Shown in pieces: positions 46,374 through 55,994 of a DNA stretch of 64,000 nucleotides. The position numbers and the translations under genes were made by a program. This stretch comes from CAYJPK01 sp964372035 (GTDB lineage Bacteria; Desulfobacterota; Desulfovibrionia; Desulfovibrionales; Desulfovibrionaceae). The DNA lies in assembly GCA_964372035.1 (NCBI GenBank), contig CAYJPK010000001.1:74701-138700 (forward strand), written 5' to 3'. Every line of letters begins with the position of its first letter. Position 1 is the stretch's first letter. The notes beneath the pieces were generated by a model. The model was not told the origin of the DNA. It worked only from the letters and a program-made list of their open reading frames with translations, and made no database searches.

Positions 46374-47072
46374 TTAATCCTCATTAAAGTTTAAATCTTT
46401 ATTGTTAATCAAATATTTCCTTGCTAAAAATTTCCAAGAACCAATTGAATGACATATTTTTTGATTATAGTAAAGTGTCAATATTGGTAAAATTTTTTGC
46501 CATAAATTAATTGCATTTAAGTTTTTATCATCACAAAAGATATTTGCTGGCATTGCATGGTCTTCTCGCAAATGCTCAATATCTGGTGATTTTACTAGAT
46601 TAATCCCAATACCTGCAAACAGTTTATTATTTCTTTCTTCAAGTAAAATTCCACCTACCTTATAATATATACCGTCAATTTGGCGCACTAAATCATTTGG
46701 AAATTTTATTTGAATTTCAAAATTTAATTCATTTAAGACTTCACATAGCAAGGCACTAAAAGCTGTTGCTGCCTCAATTCCATCAAAAGGTGCTGTCATT
46801 GGAAGGCGAATAGCTGCAAATAAGTTACCCTTTGGCGAGTACCATTGACGTCCAAGTTGCCCTCTCCCACTTGTTTGCTGTAAACAGATAACGCTTGACC
46901 AGATGTCAAATTTGTCTTCACCTGCAAAATACCTTGCTAAATCAAGACTTGAACTAGCATTTCCGCAAATAAAAATAGGATTAGGGGAATTTAGTTCTTG
47001 AATTTGCCCAAATTCACTGATATTAAAAGAATCACAAATATTTGTAATTCCGTCTTCAAAAAAAGTTAACAT
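46374..47072 (-). CDS. birA: Biotin–protein ligase (BirA-type, no DNA-binding domain)
   Basis: This 232-residue enzyme attaches biotin to carboxylase lysines. It has the motif QQTSGRGQLGRQWYSPKGNLFAAI (landmarks TSGRGQLGR and WYSPKGN), the substrate segment KFPNDLV (usually KWPND) and KVGGILLEE with GIGINL. No N-terminal helix-turn-helix domain is present, so it is a class I ligase that cannot act as the bio-operon repressor. I chose the start at 47072; longer starts would run through the tilS start region. It is the first gene of a birA–pyc pair, coupling ligase with its probable main substrate. Confidence 0.9.
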   Translation of the reverse strand: MLTFFEDGITNICDSFNISEFGQIQELNSPNPIFICGNASSSLDLARYFAGEDKFDIWSSVICLQQTSGRGQLGRQWYSPKGNLFAAIRLPMTAPFDGIEAATAFSALLCEVLNELNFEIQIKFPNDLVRQIDGIYYKVGGILLEERNNKLFAGIGINLVKSPDIEHLREDHAMPANIFCDDKNLNAINLWQKILPILTLYYNQKICHSIGSWKFLARKYLINNKDLNFNED

Positions 47073-47113
47073 AAATAACCTAAGAATAAATTTTAAAACT
47101 TGAAAGTTGCAAT

Positions 47114-48124
47114 ATGTCAAAACTACCATCAGAAATAGCTAATAAGTTGCAAGACTTAAGCCCAAACTTAGCAAAATTATGCCTAAAAGTTCGTGGCTTT
47201 ATGAATACATGGTTTGAAAAAGATGTCAAGTCATGTTTGGTAGCTTGCTCAGGTGGTGCTGACTCTGTTGCTCTAGCTTTGATTCTTCATTATTTAAAGA
47301 TAGATATTGAGCTTGCACATTTTAATCATGAGTTGCGAGAAAGAGCTAAAGATGATGAAGAATTTACCATCAATTTTGGTAAATTATTAAATGTAAAGAC
47401 ACATGTAAAACGCATGGATATTGCTAAATTTGCAAAAGAAAATAAATATAGCGTTGAAGAAGCTGGACGCATTGCACGTTATGATTTTTTTAATGAGATT
47501 TGTGAGCAACAGAAGCTTGATTTTATTGCAACTGGTCATCATTTAGGTGATTTAGCAGAGGATATTATTTTACGCATGTTACGTGGTTCTGCTTGGACAG
47601 CTCTTGGTGGTATGCCTGCTTATGATGAAAAACGCAAATTAATTCGCCCTCTTTTGTCAACGCCAAAAGAAGAGCTACAAAGTTTTTTGACGGCTTTAAA
47701 TATTGATTGGTGTGAAGATGAAACTAACAAAGATTTAAACTATAAGCGTAATCGAGTTAGAAATATTATTTTACCAATGTTTGAAATTGAAAACCCTGCC
47801 TTTACTAAAACTGCGTTTAATTTATGGCAGCAAGCACAGATTGATAAAGAATTTTTTGAAGATAATTTAAAATTTATTAAGATTGAAACTAATGATAAAT
47901 CTTATTTTTTACATAAACAAAATATAAAAAATATGCCCCAAGCACTTCGCCTTAGAGCATATAATTTTATCTTTAAACACTTTCAAATTCAAAGTAATTT
48001 TGACATGATTTTAAAGCTAGACTTAGCCTTTATTAATAAAAATACTGGCGCAATATTTGATTTAAAAAATATGAATATTCAAATTACTAAGCATGGCATT
48101 AATTTTAACAGCACGTTAAAATAA
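47114..48124 (+). CDS. tilS: tRNA(Ile) lysidine synthase TilS
   Basis: TilS converts the wobble cytidine of the CAU-anticodon tRNA-Ile to lysidine so that it reads AUA. The 336-residue protein has the N-type ATP pyrophosphatase P-loop ACSGGADS (about 44–51), ELAHFNHELR, ATGHHLGDLAEDIILRMLRGS, and LIRPLL. The C-terminal part is shorter than in E. coli (432 residues), resembling the compact type. The gene diverges from birA across 41 bases. Use of ATA codons here makes it essential by inference. Confidence 0.93.
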   Translation: MSKLPSEIANKLQDLSPNLAKLCLKVRGFMNTWFEKDVKSCLVACSGGADSVALALILHYLKIDIELAHFNHELRERAKDDEEFTINFGKLLNVKTHVKRMDIAKFAKENKYSVEEAGRIARYDFFNEICEQQKLDFIATGHHLGDLAEDIILRMLRGSAWTALGGMPAYDEKRKLIRPLLSTPKEELQSFLTALNIDWCEDETNKDLNYKRNRVRNIILPMFEIENPAFTKTAFNLWQQAQIDKEFFEDNLKFIKIETNDKSYFLHKQNIKNMPQALRLRAYNFIFKHFQIQSNFDMILKLDLAFINKNTGAIFDLKNMNIQITKHGINFNSTLK

Positions 48125-48134
48125 GTATGTAAAC

Positions 48135-49997
48135 TCAAAAAGTTTCAAGTATTGATTTGATATTTTTAATATCAATTCCAACTAATTCTCTAAGCTCTTT
48201 TTGAGTACCATGTTCAATAAATTTATCTTCGATTCCAATACGTTTTACTTTTTTATAAATATCATTATCAGCTAGCAATTCTAAAACAGCCGAAGAAAAA
48301 CCACCTGCTAAAATATGCTCTTCAACTAACAAAATTTTGTCATGTTTTTCAATTAATTCAATAATTTGTTCTTTTGCAAGTGGTTTAATCCACCTTGCAT
48401 CAAAAACAGTAATATTTCTATCAACTTCATCAGCTGCACATAAACAAGGCTTAACAGCACTTCCAACACACATCACAAGAACAGAATTGTCTTGCATTGT
48501 GTTTTTTTGCAACAAAACTTCACCAGTCATTGGCAATTCTTTAAAGTTATAGTCTAAGCTAAAGCCTTCTGCATTACCTCGTGGGTAACGAATTGCAAGC
48601 GGTGCATTAAAATTTTGTGCTGTATAAAGGATATTTTGCAACTCAACTTCATTACGAGGTGAGCAAATATGCATGTTTGGCATATGGCGCAAGTATGAAA
48701 TGTCGAATACACCATGGTGAGTTGCACCATCTTCGCCAACAAGCCCAGCCCTATCAATACAAAGAACTACAGGTAAATTTTGCAAACAAACATCATGCAT
48801 AATTTGGTCATAAGCACGTTGCAAAAATGTTGAGTAAATAGCTACATATGGCTTATAACCTTTTTTTGCAAGACCAGCTGCAAAGGTTATTGCATGTTGC
48901 TCACAAATGCCAACATCAACAAAACGCTCAGGGTATTTTTCATTAAAGGCTTCTGTACCAGTTCCCTCTGGCATGGCTGCAGTAATGACGATAAGTTTAT
49001 CATTATTATCAGCTAAATTACAAACAGTATGACTAAAAGCTTCAGTAAAAGTTAAATTATCACGCTTTGCTACAACAATTCCTTTTTCAGGATCAAAACT
49101 TCCAAGCCCATGATAACGAAGAGGATCGTTTTGAGCTGGTTCATAGCCCTTACCTTTTGTAGTTAAAACATGCAATAATACAGGTTTATCATATTCAGCT
49201 GCCATTTTTAAGTGACGCTCTAGTTCTACCATATCATGACCATCAATTGGTCCTATATAGTTAAAGTTAAAAGCCTCAAATAAAATACCTGGTGTAAATA
49301 AGGTTTTTACTGTTTGTTGAGTTTTACTTGCAAATTCAGCTATATCTTCGCCAATTGTTGGAATTGTACGCAAGAAATCAACCACCTTTTTCTTGGTTTT
49401 TCTTGCCCAATTTTCAGACATATTGCGGCTTAAGAAAAGGGATAATGCTCCAACATTACGTGAAATAGACATTTCATTATCATTTAGAATAACGATTAAA
49501 CGCTTATCCATTGCGCCAGCCTGATTTAATGCTTCAAAAGCCATACCACCTGTTAAAGAACCATCTCCAATAATTGCAATTGTGTGATTATCTTTATCAT
49601 CTAAGCTATTAGCAACTGACATTCCAAGCGCAGCAGATATTGATGTTGAAGAGTGCCCTACAGCAAAGTGGTCATATTTACTTTCGCTTGGATTTGGAAA
49701 TCCGCTAATACCACCAAGTTTGCGCAAAGTATAAAAGTTATCACGACGACCTGTAAGAATCTTCCAAGCATAAGCTTGATGCCCTACGTCCCAAATAATA
49801 TTATCATTATCAAGATCAAATACATTAAGCAAGCTAAGAGTCAACTCGATTACACCAAGCGAAGAAGCTAAGTGACCACCATTTCTTGCAACAGTATTGA
49901 TAATAAAATCACGAAGCTCACAAGCTAAAACTTCTTTATCTTGTTCACTTAATTTAGCAACATCACTTGGATGCTCGATATTAGAAAGAACTTTCAT
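48135..49997 (-). CDS. dxs: 1-Deoxy-D-xylulose-5-phosphate synthase
   Basis: Dxs condenses pyruvate and glyceraldehyde 3-phosphate in the first step of the MEP isoprenoid pathway. The 620-residue thiamine-diphosphate enzyme has GGHLASSLGVIELT, WDVGHQAYAWKILTGR, the ThDP motif GDGSLTGGMAFEALNQAG, IGPIDGHD, KGKGYEPAQ, and the C-terminal HGTQKELRE. The length is normal. It lies 16 bases after ispA on the minus strand and completes the common xseB–ispA–dxs operon. Confidence 0.96.
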   Translation of the reverse strand: MKVLSNIEHPSDVAKLSEQDKEVLACELRDFIINTVARNGGHLASSLGVIELTLSLLNVFDLDNDNIIWDVGHQAYAWKILTGRRDNFYTLRKLGGISGFPNPSESKYDHFAVGHSSTSISAALGMSVANSLDDKDNHTIAIIGDGSLTGGMAFEALNQAGAMDKRLIVILNDNEMSISRNVGALSLFLSRNMSENWARKTKKKVVDFLRTIPTIGEDIAEFASKTQQTVKTLFTPGILFEAFNFNYIGPIDGHDMVELERHLKMAAEYDKPVLLHVLTTKGKGYEPAQNDPLRYHGLGSFDPEKGIVVAKRDNLTFTEAFSHTVCNLADNNDKLIVITAAMPEGTGTEAFNEKYPERFVDVGICEQHAITFAAGLAKKGYKPYVAIYSTFLQRAYDQIMHDVCLQNLPVVLCIDRAGLVGEDGATHHGVFDISYLRHMPNMHICSPRNEVELQNILYTAQNFNAPLAIRYPRGNAEGFSLDYNFKELPMTGEVLLQKNTMQDNSVLVMCVGSAVKPCLCAADEVDRNITVFDARWIKPLAKEQIIELIEKHDKILLVEEHILAGGFSSAVLELLADNDIYKKVKRIGIEDKFIEHGTQKELRELVGIDIKNIKSILETF

Positions 49998-50013
49998 TCC
50001 ATTTCCTTAATTT

Positions 50014-50895
50014 TTAGATAACTCTTTCTAACATTATGTTTACAATACCACGTAAAAAGTCAGCCTCTTCATGCTCAAATCCATCTAGAGCCTCTAGCGC
50101 TTGTTGTGATGCATGCCTTGCTAACTCATAACTTTTATCAATGCCCACAATATTAGGATAAGTCATTTTGCCATTTTGTGCATCAGAACCAACTGGCTTA
50201 CCAAGTGTTTTCGTATCTCCAATAACGTCCAAAATATCATCTATAATTTGAAAGGCTAAACCAAGATAAACTCCATAGTCATCTATCTTTTTTAAATCTT
50301 GCTCGCTTGCGCCAGCTAAAATTCCACCACTCACACAAGAGGCTTTAATGAGCGCACCTGTTTTTAAAGAATGCATTGATTTTAGCATATCAATATTAAC
50401 ATCATTTTTAGCTGTAAATTCCATATCTAAAATTTGACCGCCTACCATGCCTGCACTTCCGCTCGCATTAGCCATTTCAAGACTAGCTTTAAGCACTCGC
50501 TCAGAAGCTAAATTTGTTTGCATCATAAGTGCAAAAGCGTCAGTTAATAAAGCATCACCAGCTAAAATTGCAGTAGCCTCATCAAAAGCCTTATGACAAG
50601 TAGGCTTGCCACGTCTTAAATCATCATTATCCATTGAAGGCAGATCATCATGAATTAAAGAGTAAGTATGAATCATTTCAATAGCACAGGCAAAATTTAA
50701 AACATCATCTTTTGCTACACCAAACAAATTAGCAACACTTAAACATAATATAGGGCGAAGCCTTTTGCCTCCAGCCATTAAACTATATTCCATGGCGCTA
50801 GATAATTTATTTGGCATGTCTTTATTTAAGAAATTTGCAAGATTGTTCTCTATATAAGCTGCCTGTTCTTTCAAAATGCTTTTGGTGTTATTCAT
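50014..50895 (-). CDS. ispA: Farnesyl/geranyl diphosphate synthase IspA
   Basis: This 293-residue prenyltransferase extends dimethylallyl diphosphate to geranyl and farnesyl diphosphate, feeding undecaprenol and quinone synthesis. It has GGKRLRPILCL, the first aspartate-rich motif LIHDDLPSMDNDDLRRGKPT and the second, QIIDDILDVIGD. The start at 50895 is taken from the family length; the open frame runs on upstream into xseB. It sits between xseB (10 bases upstream) and dxs. Confidence 0.95.
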   Translation of the reverse strand: MNNTKSILKEQAAYIENNLANFLNKDMPNKLSSAMEYSLMAGGKRLRPILCLSVANLFGVAKDDVLNFACAIEMIHTYSLIHDDLPSMDNDDLRRGKPTCHKAFDEATAILAGDALLTDAFALMMQTNLASERVLKASLEMANASGSAGMVGGQILDMEFTAKNDVNIDMLKSMHSLKTGALIKASCVSGGILAGASEQDLKKIDDYGVYLGLAFQIIDDILDVIGDTKTLGKPVGSDAQNGKMTYPNIVGIDKSYELARHASQQALEALDGFEHEEADFLRGIVNIMLERVI

Positions 50896-50905
50896 ATATA
50901 ATCCA

Positions 50906-51112
50906 TTATTTATTAGTATTTTCTTCAGAAAGTGTTGCAAGTTCAATTTTTGCACTATCAAGTTGTGCACGACAAGATCTAGATAAAAGTACTCCCTCTT
51001 TATAAAGATTAACACCATCTTCTAACGATATATCAATATCTTCTAAAGTACTTATTATTTCTTGTAATCTTGAAATTTTCTGGTCAAATTTTAATTCTTT
51101 TGCTTTTGCCAT
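50906..51112 (-). CDS. xseB: Exodeoxyribonuclease VII small subunit XseB
   Basis: This 68-residue helical protein matches XseB: FDQKISRLQEIISTLEDIDISLEDGVNLYKEGVLL, with the LEDGV and YKEG landmarks. It partners the large subunit XseA, which is not in the window, to degrade single-stranded DNA. It starts the operon with ispA and dxs, the usual arrangement. Confidence 0.92.
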   Translation of the reverse strand: MAKAKELKFDQKISRLQEIISTLEDIDISLEDGVNLYKEGVLLSRSCRAQLDSAKIELATLSEENTNK

Positions 51113-51183
51113 AATTTAATCTCTATGAAACAAATATTTTTTGCACTATACAAAATTTATTTAAAATTGAAAAGCAAAATGTT

Positions 51184-52284
51184 TTACTTTTTTAGCTTTT
51201 CTTCTGTTATTTCTTTGTTTTCGCCATCTTCAAATGTTTTTAGTTTTTCAGCATTTTTATCTTTTTCAGGTTGAAAATTTTTGTTGATAATTTCTTTTTC
51301 TAAAAAATTAAAAATATAGTTACTAACTTCACTAAAAACAAGCTTATGATCACTATCATCAAAATCTATACATATTTCTTTTGGCATTATTTCGTTTTTA
51401 TTATAACTACACTTTGCCATTAACATTTGATCTGAAGCATTATCAAAATAAATTAAATCTGGACGAATTGTAAAAAGGCTTTGTAATCTTTCATAGTCTT
51501 GTTTTGTAGCCATTTTATTATTGCTTGCAATTAAAAGGCTTGGAATATCAAGCTCGTGCATTGATTTTTTACTGAAAAATTGGCTGTAAATAGGATTTAT
51601 GCTTATAATAGTGCGAATATCATAGTTTTTAAACGAATATTCTAAACGCTTATCACTAAAAAGCTTATTTAAGCGCTTTTCAATCCACATATCTTGATAG
51701 GGATTTTTAGTATTAGGACGAAATGCTAAGTTATACCACAGGTTTGGATTTAATTTAGCACCGGCCATAAGCATCGCAACTGTTGCACCAGATCCATACC
51801 CGATTAGTGATATTTTATCCTTATCAATTATTTTTGAAAAAACTTTATCAGTAAACATGTATCCTATTAAATAGTTAATTTCCTTTGCTCTATCGGTTAA
51901 TTGTCTTGCTTCAAATAAGTAATTCATGGAACTAATATTATCATAACTATGAGTTGGTGCTGCAACAACAAAACCCTTTCTAGCTAAAAAACTTGCTAAA
52001 TCATGATGAGCAAAACGATTTTCAGAGCTTGCATGCGATAAAATAATTAATGGAAATTCACCCTCTTGAGGTTTTGTGTAACGATTAACTGACAACAACC
52101 AATTTCCAAGCCTTAGGTTGCGTTCTGCCTTAGATACTGGATACCAAACGCCTAAATCTAAACGGATTTTAGCATATTCGTCCCAAATTCCAAGAGTTTG
52201 AAAACCTGCATTAAAATTTGCCCCAAAAGCAATTGAAGAGCTAAGTATATAAAAAAGCAATATAATGCTTTGAAGTTTAAACAT
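51184..52284 (-). CDS. Exported alpha/beta hydrolase homologue, dienelactone hydrolase-like
   Basis: This 366-residue protein has a signal peptide (about 1–22, ending AFGA) and an alpha/beta hydrolase core with LGVWYPV, the oxyanion region PLIILSHASSENRFAHHDLA (landmarks ILSHASS), FVVAAPTHSYDN and a nucleophile elbow SLIGYGSGATVAML. In related proteins the elbow reads GxSxGG; here the expected serine position is Gly164, with Ser165 next to it. A late DSDH may supply the histidine. Start 52284 has an AAGGA site. The C-terminal 25 residues are a charged Lys/Glu tail. Activity is uncertain. Confidence 0.75.
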   Translation of the reverse strand: MFKLQSIILLFYILSSSIAFGANFNAGFQTLGIWDEYAKIRLDLGVWYPVSKAERNLRLGNWLLSVNRYTKPQEGEFPLIILSHASSENRFAHHDLASFLARKGFVVAAPTHSYDNISSMNYLFEARQLTDRAKEINYLIGYMFTDKVFSKIIDKDKISLIGYGSGATVAMLMAGAKLNPNLWYNLAFRPNTKNPYQDMWIEKRLNKLFSDKRLEYSFKNYDIRTIISINPIYSQFFSKKSMHELDIPSLLIASNNKMATKQDYERLQSLFTIRPDLIYFDNASDQMLMAKCSYNKNEIMPKEICIDFDDSDHKLVFSEVSNYIFNFLEKEIINKNFQPEKDKNAEKLKTFEDGENKEITEEKLKK

Positions 52285-52403
52285 ATAAATCCTTATTTGT
52301 AATAAATGAAAGTAATAAAATATATTGATTTGCATCTGTTGGCAAGATTAAAACTTTAAATATTAATTTTCATATATTTTTTTTCAAGACAAATACTATC
52401 ACA

Positions 52404-52440
52404 AATAAAAAAAAGCATGACCCTATAAGAACCATGCTCG
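52404..52440 (-). terminator. Probable terminator of the CII-like gene
   Basis: Read on the minus strand, AGCATG and CATGCT pair around a 13-base loop and are followed by eight T residues. The stem is short. Confidence 0.6.
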
Positions 52441-52479
52441 TTAAACATTAAAATTTTAACAAAAAACTATTAAAACAAC

Positions 52480-52794
52480 CTAAAACACCGCTGTTACATG
52501 ATTATTTGCGCTTCTCTGCGCTCTTTTATCAACATTTTTACTTGGTCTTTTTTCATCACCACCATTTATAGTATATCCTAATTCACTAGCAATATACTTA
52601 AGTGGTGTAATGTCGCCTGTAATTCTCATTAACTCAAGTAAAGTTTCCGCCCCTAGCTTTGCTCCAGCATCATAAGGGTTTACTTCTCTAAGTAGTGTTG
52701 AATACGGTTTTCCTAATGAATTAGCAATTTCTCGTGCTGACATAGGTGCCTCAATAACCATACAATGTGATAAATACAAAAGTTCAGAAGCCAT
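52480..52794 (-). CDS. Phage regulatory CII-like (CP76 family) protein
   Basis: This 104-residue protein resembles the phage CII/CP76 regulators: SAREIANSLGKPYSTLLREVNPYDAG (helix-turn-helix-like), followed by LGAETLLELMRITGDITPLKYIASELGY, the family's second half. The last 25 residues are basic and polar. Such proteins control lysogeny or early phage genes, but no integrase, capsid or other phage gene is nearby. The start at 52794 has a strong GGGAGGG site. It may be a domesticated regulator or the last trace of a lost prophage. Confidence 0.75.
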   Translation of the reverse strand: MASELLYLSHCMVIEAPMSAREIANSLGKPYSTLLREVNPYDAGAKLGAETLLELMRITGDITPLKYIASELGYTINGGDEKRPSKNVDKRAQRSANNHVTAVF

Positions 52795-52892
52795 AAGCCC
52801 TCCCATAATTTTTTCTATGACTATTTAATACACCATATTAAAATATATTGCAAGCTATATTTTACGTTTTTTTTAATATTTTTTATAGCGAA

Positions 52893-53552
52893 TTAATTAC
52901 ATTTAATTGCCCATATATATCTTTTATCATTATTTACTTTATATTCCATACTGTTAATAAGTGTTGCAGTACGTCCATTATCTATTTTTATTTGCGAAAC
53001 TTTTTCATCATTCATTTGTTCTCTGCTTAAAAAAACAATAATATGATCGTCATTTAGCACTTCTTGCACCAAGTTTATTAACTCAGCATAGGGCATAAAT
53101 GCTCTGCTAAGTATAATATTTGCTGTTTTTTCCTTGCCTGCAAAATACTCTTCAACCCTGCCATGATAGGCATGGGTATTTTGTAATTTAAATTCAGCTA
53201 AAATAGTTGAAAGAAAAATCGACCTCTTTTCACGCGCTTCAATCATAGTATAATTGCCTTCATGCCATTTAGCACGAAGCATTATTCCAGGCAAACCAGC
53301 TCCAGCCCCTAAATCATAACTGATTGGATTATCAGCATGTTTAGTATTATCTAAAAAATCTGCCAAATAAAAACTGTCAATCATTAATGTATGTAACGCC
53401 TCTTTCCATGTTCTTGCACCAATCAAGTTCATGCGTCGATTCCAGTGCATAAGCTTATTTAAATATCCGTGCAGAACATTAATTGTTTCATTTGATAATT
53501 TAAATTTTGTCTTACCTAATTCAGTTAATAGCTCTTTTCTTTGTATGTTCAT
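52893..53552 (-). CDS. rsmG: 16S rRNA (guanine-527-N7)-methyltransferase RsmG
   Basis: This 219-residue SAM-dependent methyltransferase modifies G527 in the 530 loop of 16S rRNA. It has the N-terminal helix with YLNKLMHWNRRMNLIG, the SAM motif YDLGAGAGLPGIMLRA, IEAREKRSIFLSTI and SRAFMPYAEL. The length is normal. Its start overlaps the end of comEC by 32 bases on the same strand, suggesting coupling. In many genomes rsmG lies next to parAB, which is not the case here. Confidence 0.93.
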   Translation of the reverse strand: MNIQRKELLTELGKTKFKLSNETINVLHGYLNKLMHWNRRMNLIGARTWKEALHTLMIDSFYLADFLDNTKHADNPISYDLGAGAGLPGIMLRAKWHEGNYTMIEAREKRSIFLSTILAEFKLQNTHAYHGRVEEYFAGKEKTANIILSRAFMPYAELINLVQEVLNDDHIIVFLSREQMNDEKVSQIKIDNGRTATLINSMEYKVNNDKRYIWAIKCN

Positions 53553-55986
53553 AAGTTTCTACCTTTGTTTGAATTGTATTATTAATTGGCTTAAAGATTA
53601 CTCGAATCTCTCCATCAATTGCTGTATTGTATAAATCTATATTTCTTTTTTTTAAGTCATCTTTTATAGCTTTGCCTGGCATTTGCCATCTTGTGTAAAA
53701 CCCTGCACTAACAAGTGCAATTTTTGGATTAACGGCAGAATATAATTGAGGAAGATAGCTATCATTTGAGCCATGATGTGGTAATACCAATAGTTCAGCA
53801 CTAAGTTCTTGCTTGTTTTGTGTAGCTAGTTCTAATATTTCTTTCTGTGCTGTTTTTTCATTATCACCAAGCAAGATAGCAAGACCTTGATTTTTATAAA
53901 CTAAACGTAAAGCTAAACAAGTATTTTTTGTAATTTTTTGTAATTTTTTTGGATACAAAACTTCAAAATATAAATCATTTCCAAGCATTATTCTATCACC
54001 GGCAGCAAGCTTAATTTCATTAATCTTAGATAGTTGCGCTAAGTTTGCTAGATTTCTATAGCGATCAATATCAGGTTTATGATTATCAACTTCAGCTAAT
54101 GCTAAATTGCCAACTTTATAATTTGTCAGAAAAAATGGTACTCCTCCTGCATGATCAGTATCCATATGGCTTACAAAAATATAGTCAAGTTCAAGTGAGC
54201 TATTTTGTGCTATAATATTATGAATAATATCTTTTCCGCTATCAAAACGCTTTGAAAAAAAGCCACCTGCATCAATTAAAACTTGCCCTCCACTATATTT
54301 TAAATGAACAGCTTGAGCTTGTCCAACATCAAATAGGCTTAAAACGATTTTATCATTAAATTTATTATAATACCTTATAATTACAGTGCATAAAGCTAGA
54401 CTAAGAGCAAAAACAATAAGCTTTTCGTAATGTTTTCTATACATAATGCAAATAACAAGAGCAAGAAAGCAAAAATAATAAGCTATTATTTCAAGGACAT
54501 GAGGTTTAAAACTCATTAAAAACCCTAAAAAGTGATTTAAGTCTAAATAAGTCAAAAAATCTAAGAGTAATTTACAAGGATATGAAGCAAGCTCTAACAA
54601 ATAGCTGTTATTTATACCAATTATATTTAAAGCTAATGCAAAAAAAGCTACAGGTAAAACAATACAGCCAAGCGCTGGCACCCAAATTATACTTAAAAGA
54701 ATATTTGGATTAAAGCCACTGAAATAATATAACAATAGAGGTAAAAGAATTATGACAGCAACAATACAAATACTTACGAGGTATATAAAATTTCTTAGGT
54801 GTTTATTATAATTTTTTCCAGAGTAATAGCTTTTTAAGTAAGCAAGGCTTGTAGCAACTCCAATCATTGCAACGCATGATAATTGCAAAGATACGTTAAA
54901 AACATTGTTTGGATCAGCAAGTATGAAAAATAGAATTGCTATAAACAAAATATCTAACAAATTTAAATAGTGGTTTCTCGGGCGGAATAAAGCTAAAATA
55001 AATAGCATTACTACGGCTCGAATTAGTGTTGTTGGTGCACTTCCAAGCCACAAATAACAAAGAGCTAGTGGCAAGGCAAATATAACTAAAAGAGTTGATC
55101 GTGGAATATATTGCCAAATTGTTGGTTTACAAAATTGAACAAAATAAATAAAAATAACTGCAAAAATACTAATAACTGATAAATGCTGACCAGATAAAGC
55201 AAAACTATGTCGAAGTCCAGCTTTAGTTATTAAATTAATAGTATTTAAGTTTAAATATTTCTTTTCATTAAAAAGTAAGGCTGGCAAAACAGCTAAGTAT
55301 TGTGGCAATTCTTCCTTATCATTACTCAATTCAAAAAGCTGTTTAATAAAACTTTGCTTTAGTTCAGCCCTTAGTTTTGCAAAATATTCTGGCTCCCCAT
55401 AAATTTGTAAATCTTCAAACTTATTAGTCCACGCTCTATACCAAATATTTTGATTAGCATAATAATTGCTAATACTTATACCATTTATATTTTTAAAATC
55501 ACGATATTTGCTAATCTCAAGTTTAGCAATAATTTTTTGTCCTTTTAATGGCTCTAGGTAATCTTGCTTGAGATTTTTTAAATCAACACTTAAATTCAAT
55601 AATTCAAGACGTTTTGCATCAGTTTTGTTTATAGGGTAAACATTATTAATAAGTATCGTTAAGCGATTATCAAAATTTGAATTTACAGCTTGAATTTCGC
55701 CAATAACTTCTATTTTTTGCCGTGTTTTTGCTTCAATGAGCCAGTCTGGAATATTTTCTAGCCTTGGAACATTTAAATATGTGAGCAAAATACCTAATAT
55801 AAAACTTAATATCAAAAACAAAAGGCGCACACCTCGTGCACGCCTACAAAAAAAACATATAGATATAAAAACAAAAATTGAATAAAAAGGATAGTAAAAT
55901 CCAAATATTCCAAGGATAAGGCTAAATAAAGCTATTTGCCATAAAAATAAATTAATACCAAAAAAGTATAATTTTGAATCAGGCAT
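53521..55986 (-). CDS. comEC: ComEC/Rec2 family DNA-uptake channel
   Basis: This 821-residue inner-membrane protein has N-terminal hydrophobic segments and a DUF4131-like OB region (about 15–180), the Competence membrane domain (about 210–500, about ten helices, with HSFALSGQHLSVISI), and a C-terminal metallo-beta-lactamase domain (about 560–800) with LIDAGG, SHMDTDHAGG and LPHHGSNDSY. ComEC carries single-stranded DNA across the inner membrane during transformation. All three domains are present, so it looks functional, although no other com genes are in the window. The start at 55986 lies just after the murA stop; no strong ribosome-binding site is visible. Confidence 0.92.
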   Translation of the reverse strand: MPDSKLYFFGINLFLWQIALFSLILGIFGFYYPFYSIFVFISICFFCRRARGVRLLFLILSFILGILLTYLNVPRLENIPDWLIEAKTRQKIEVIGEIQAVNSNFDNRLTILINNVYPINKTDAKRLELLNLSVDLKNLKQDYLEPLKGQKIIAKLEISKYRDFKNINGISISNYYANQNIWYRAWTNKFEDLQIYGEPEYFAKLRAELKQSFIKQLFELSNDKEELPQYLAVLPALLFNEKKYLNLNTINLITKAGLRHSFALSGQHLSVISIFAVIFIYFVQFCKPTIWQYIPRSTLLVIFALPLALCYLWLGSAPTTLIRAVVMLFILALFRPRNHYLNLLDILFIAILFFILADPNNVFNVSLQLSCVAMIGVATSLAYLKSYYSGKNYNKHLRNFIYLVSICIVAVIILLPLLLYYFSGFNPNILLSIIWVPALGCIVLPVAFFALALNIIGINNSYLLELASYPCKLLLDFLTYLDLNHFLGFLMSFKPHVLEIIAYYFCFLALVICIMYRKHYEKLIVFALSLALCTVIIRYYNKFNDKIVLSLFDVGQAQAVHLKYSGGQVLIDAGGFFSKRFDSGKDIIHNIIAQNSSLELDYIFVSHMDTDHAGGVPFFLTNYKVGNLALAEVDNHKPDIDRYRNLANLAQLSKINEIKLAAGDRIMLGNDLYFEVLYPKKLQKITKNTCLALRLVYKNQGLAILLGDNEKTAQKEILELATQNKQELSAELLVLPHHGSNDSYLPQLYSAVNPKIALVSAGFYTRWQMPGKAIKDDLKKRNIDLYNTAIDGEIRVIFKPINNTIQTKVETYEHTKKRAIN

Positions 55987-55994
55987 ATCTAAAG

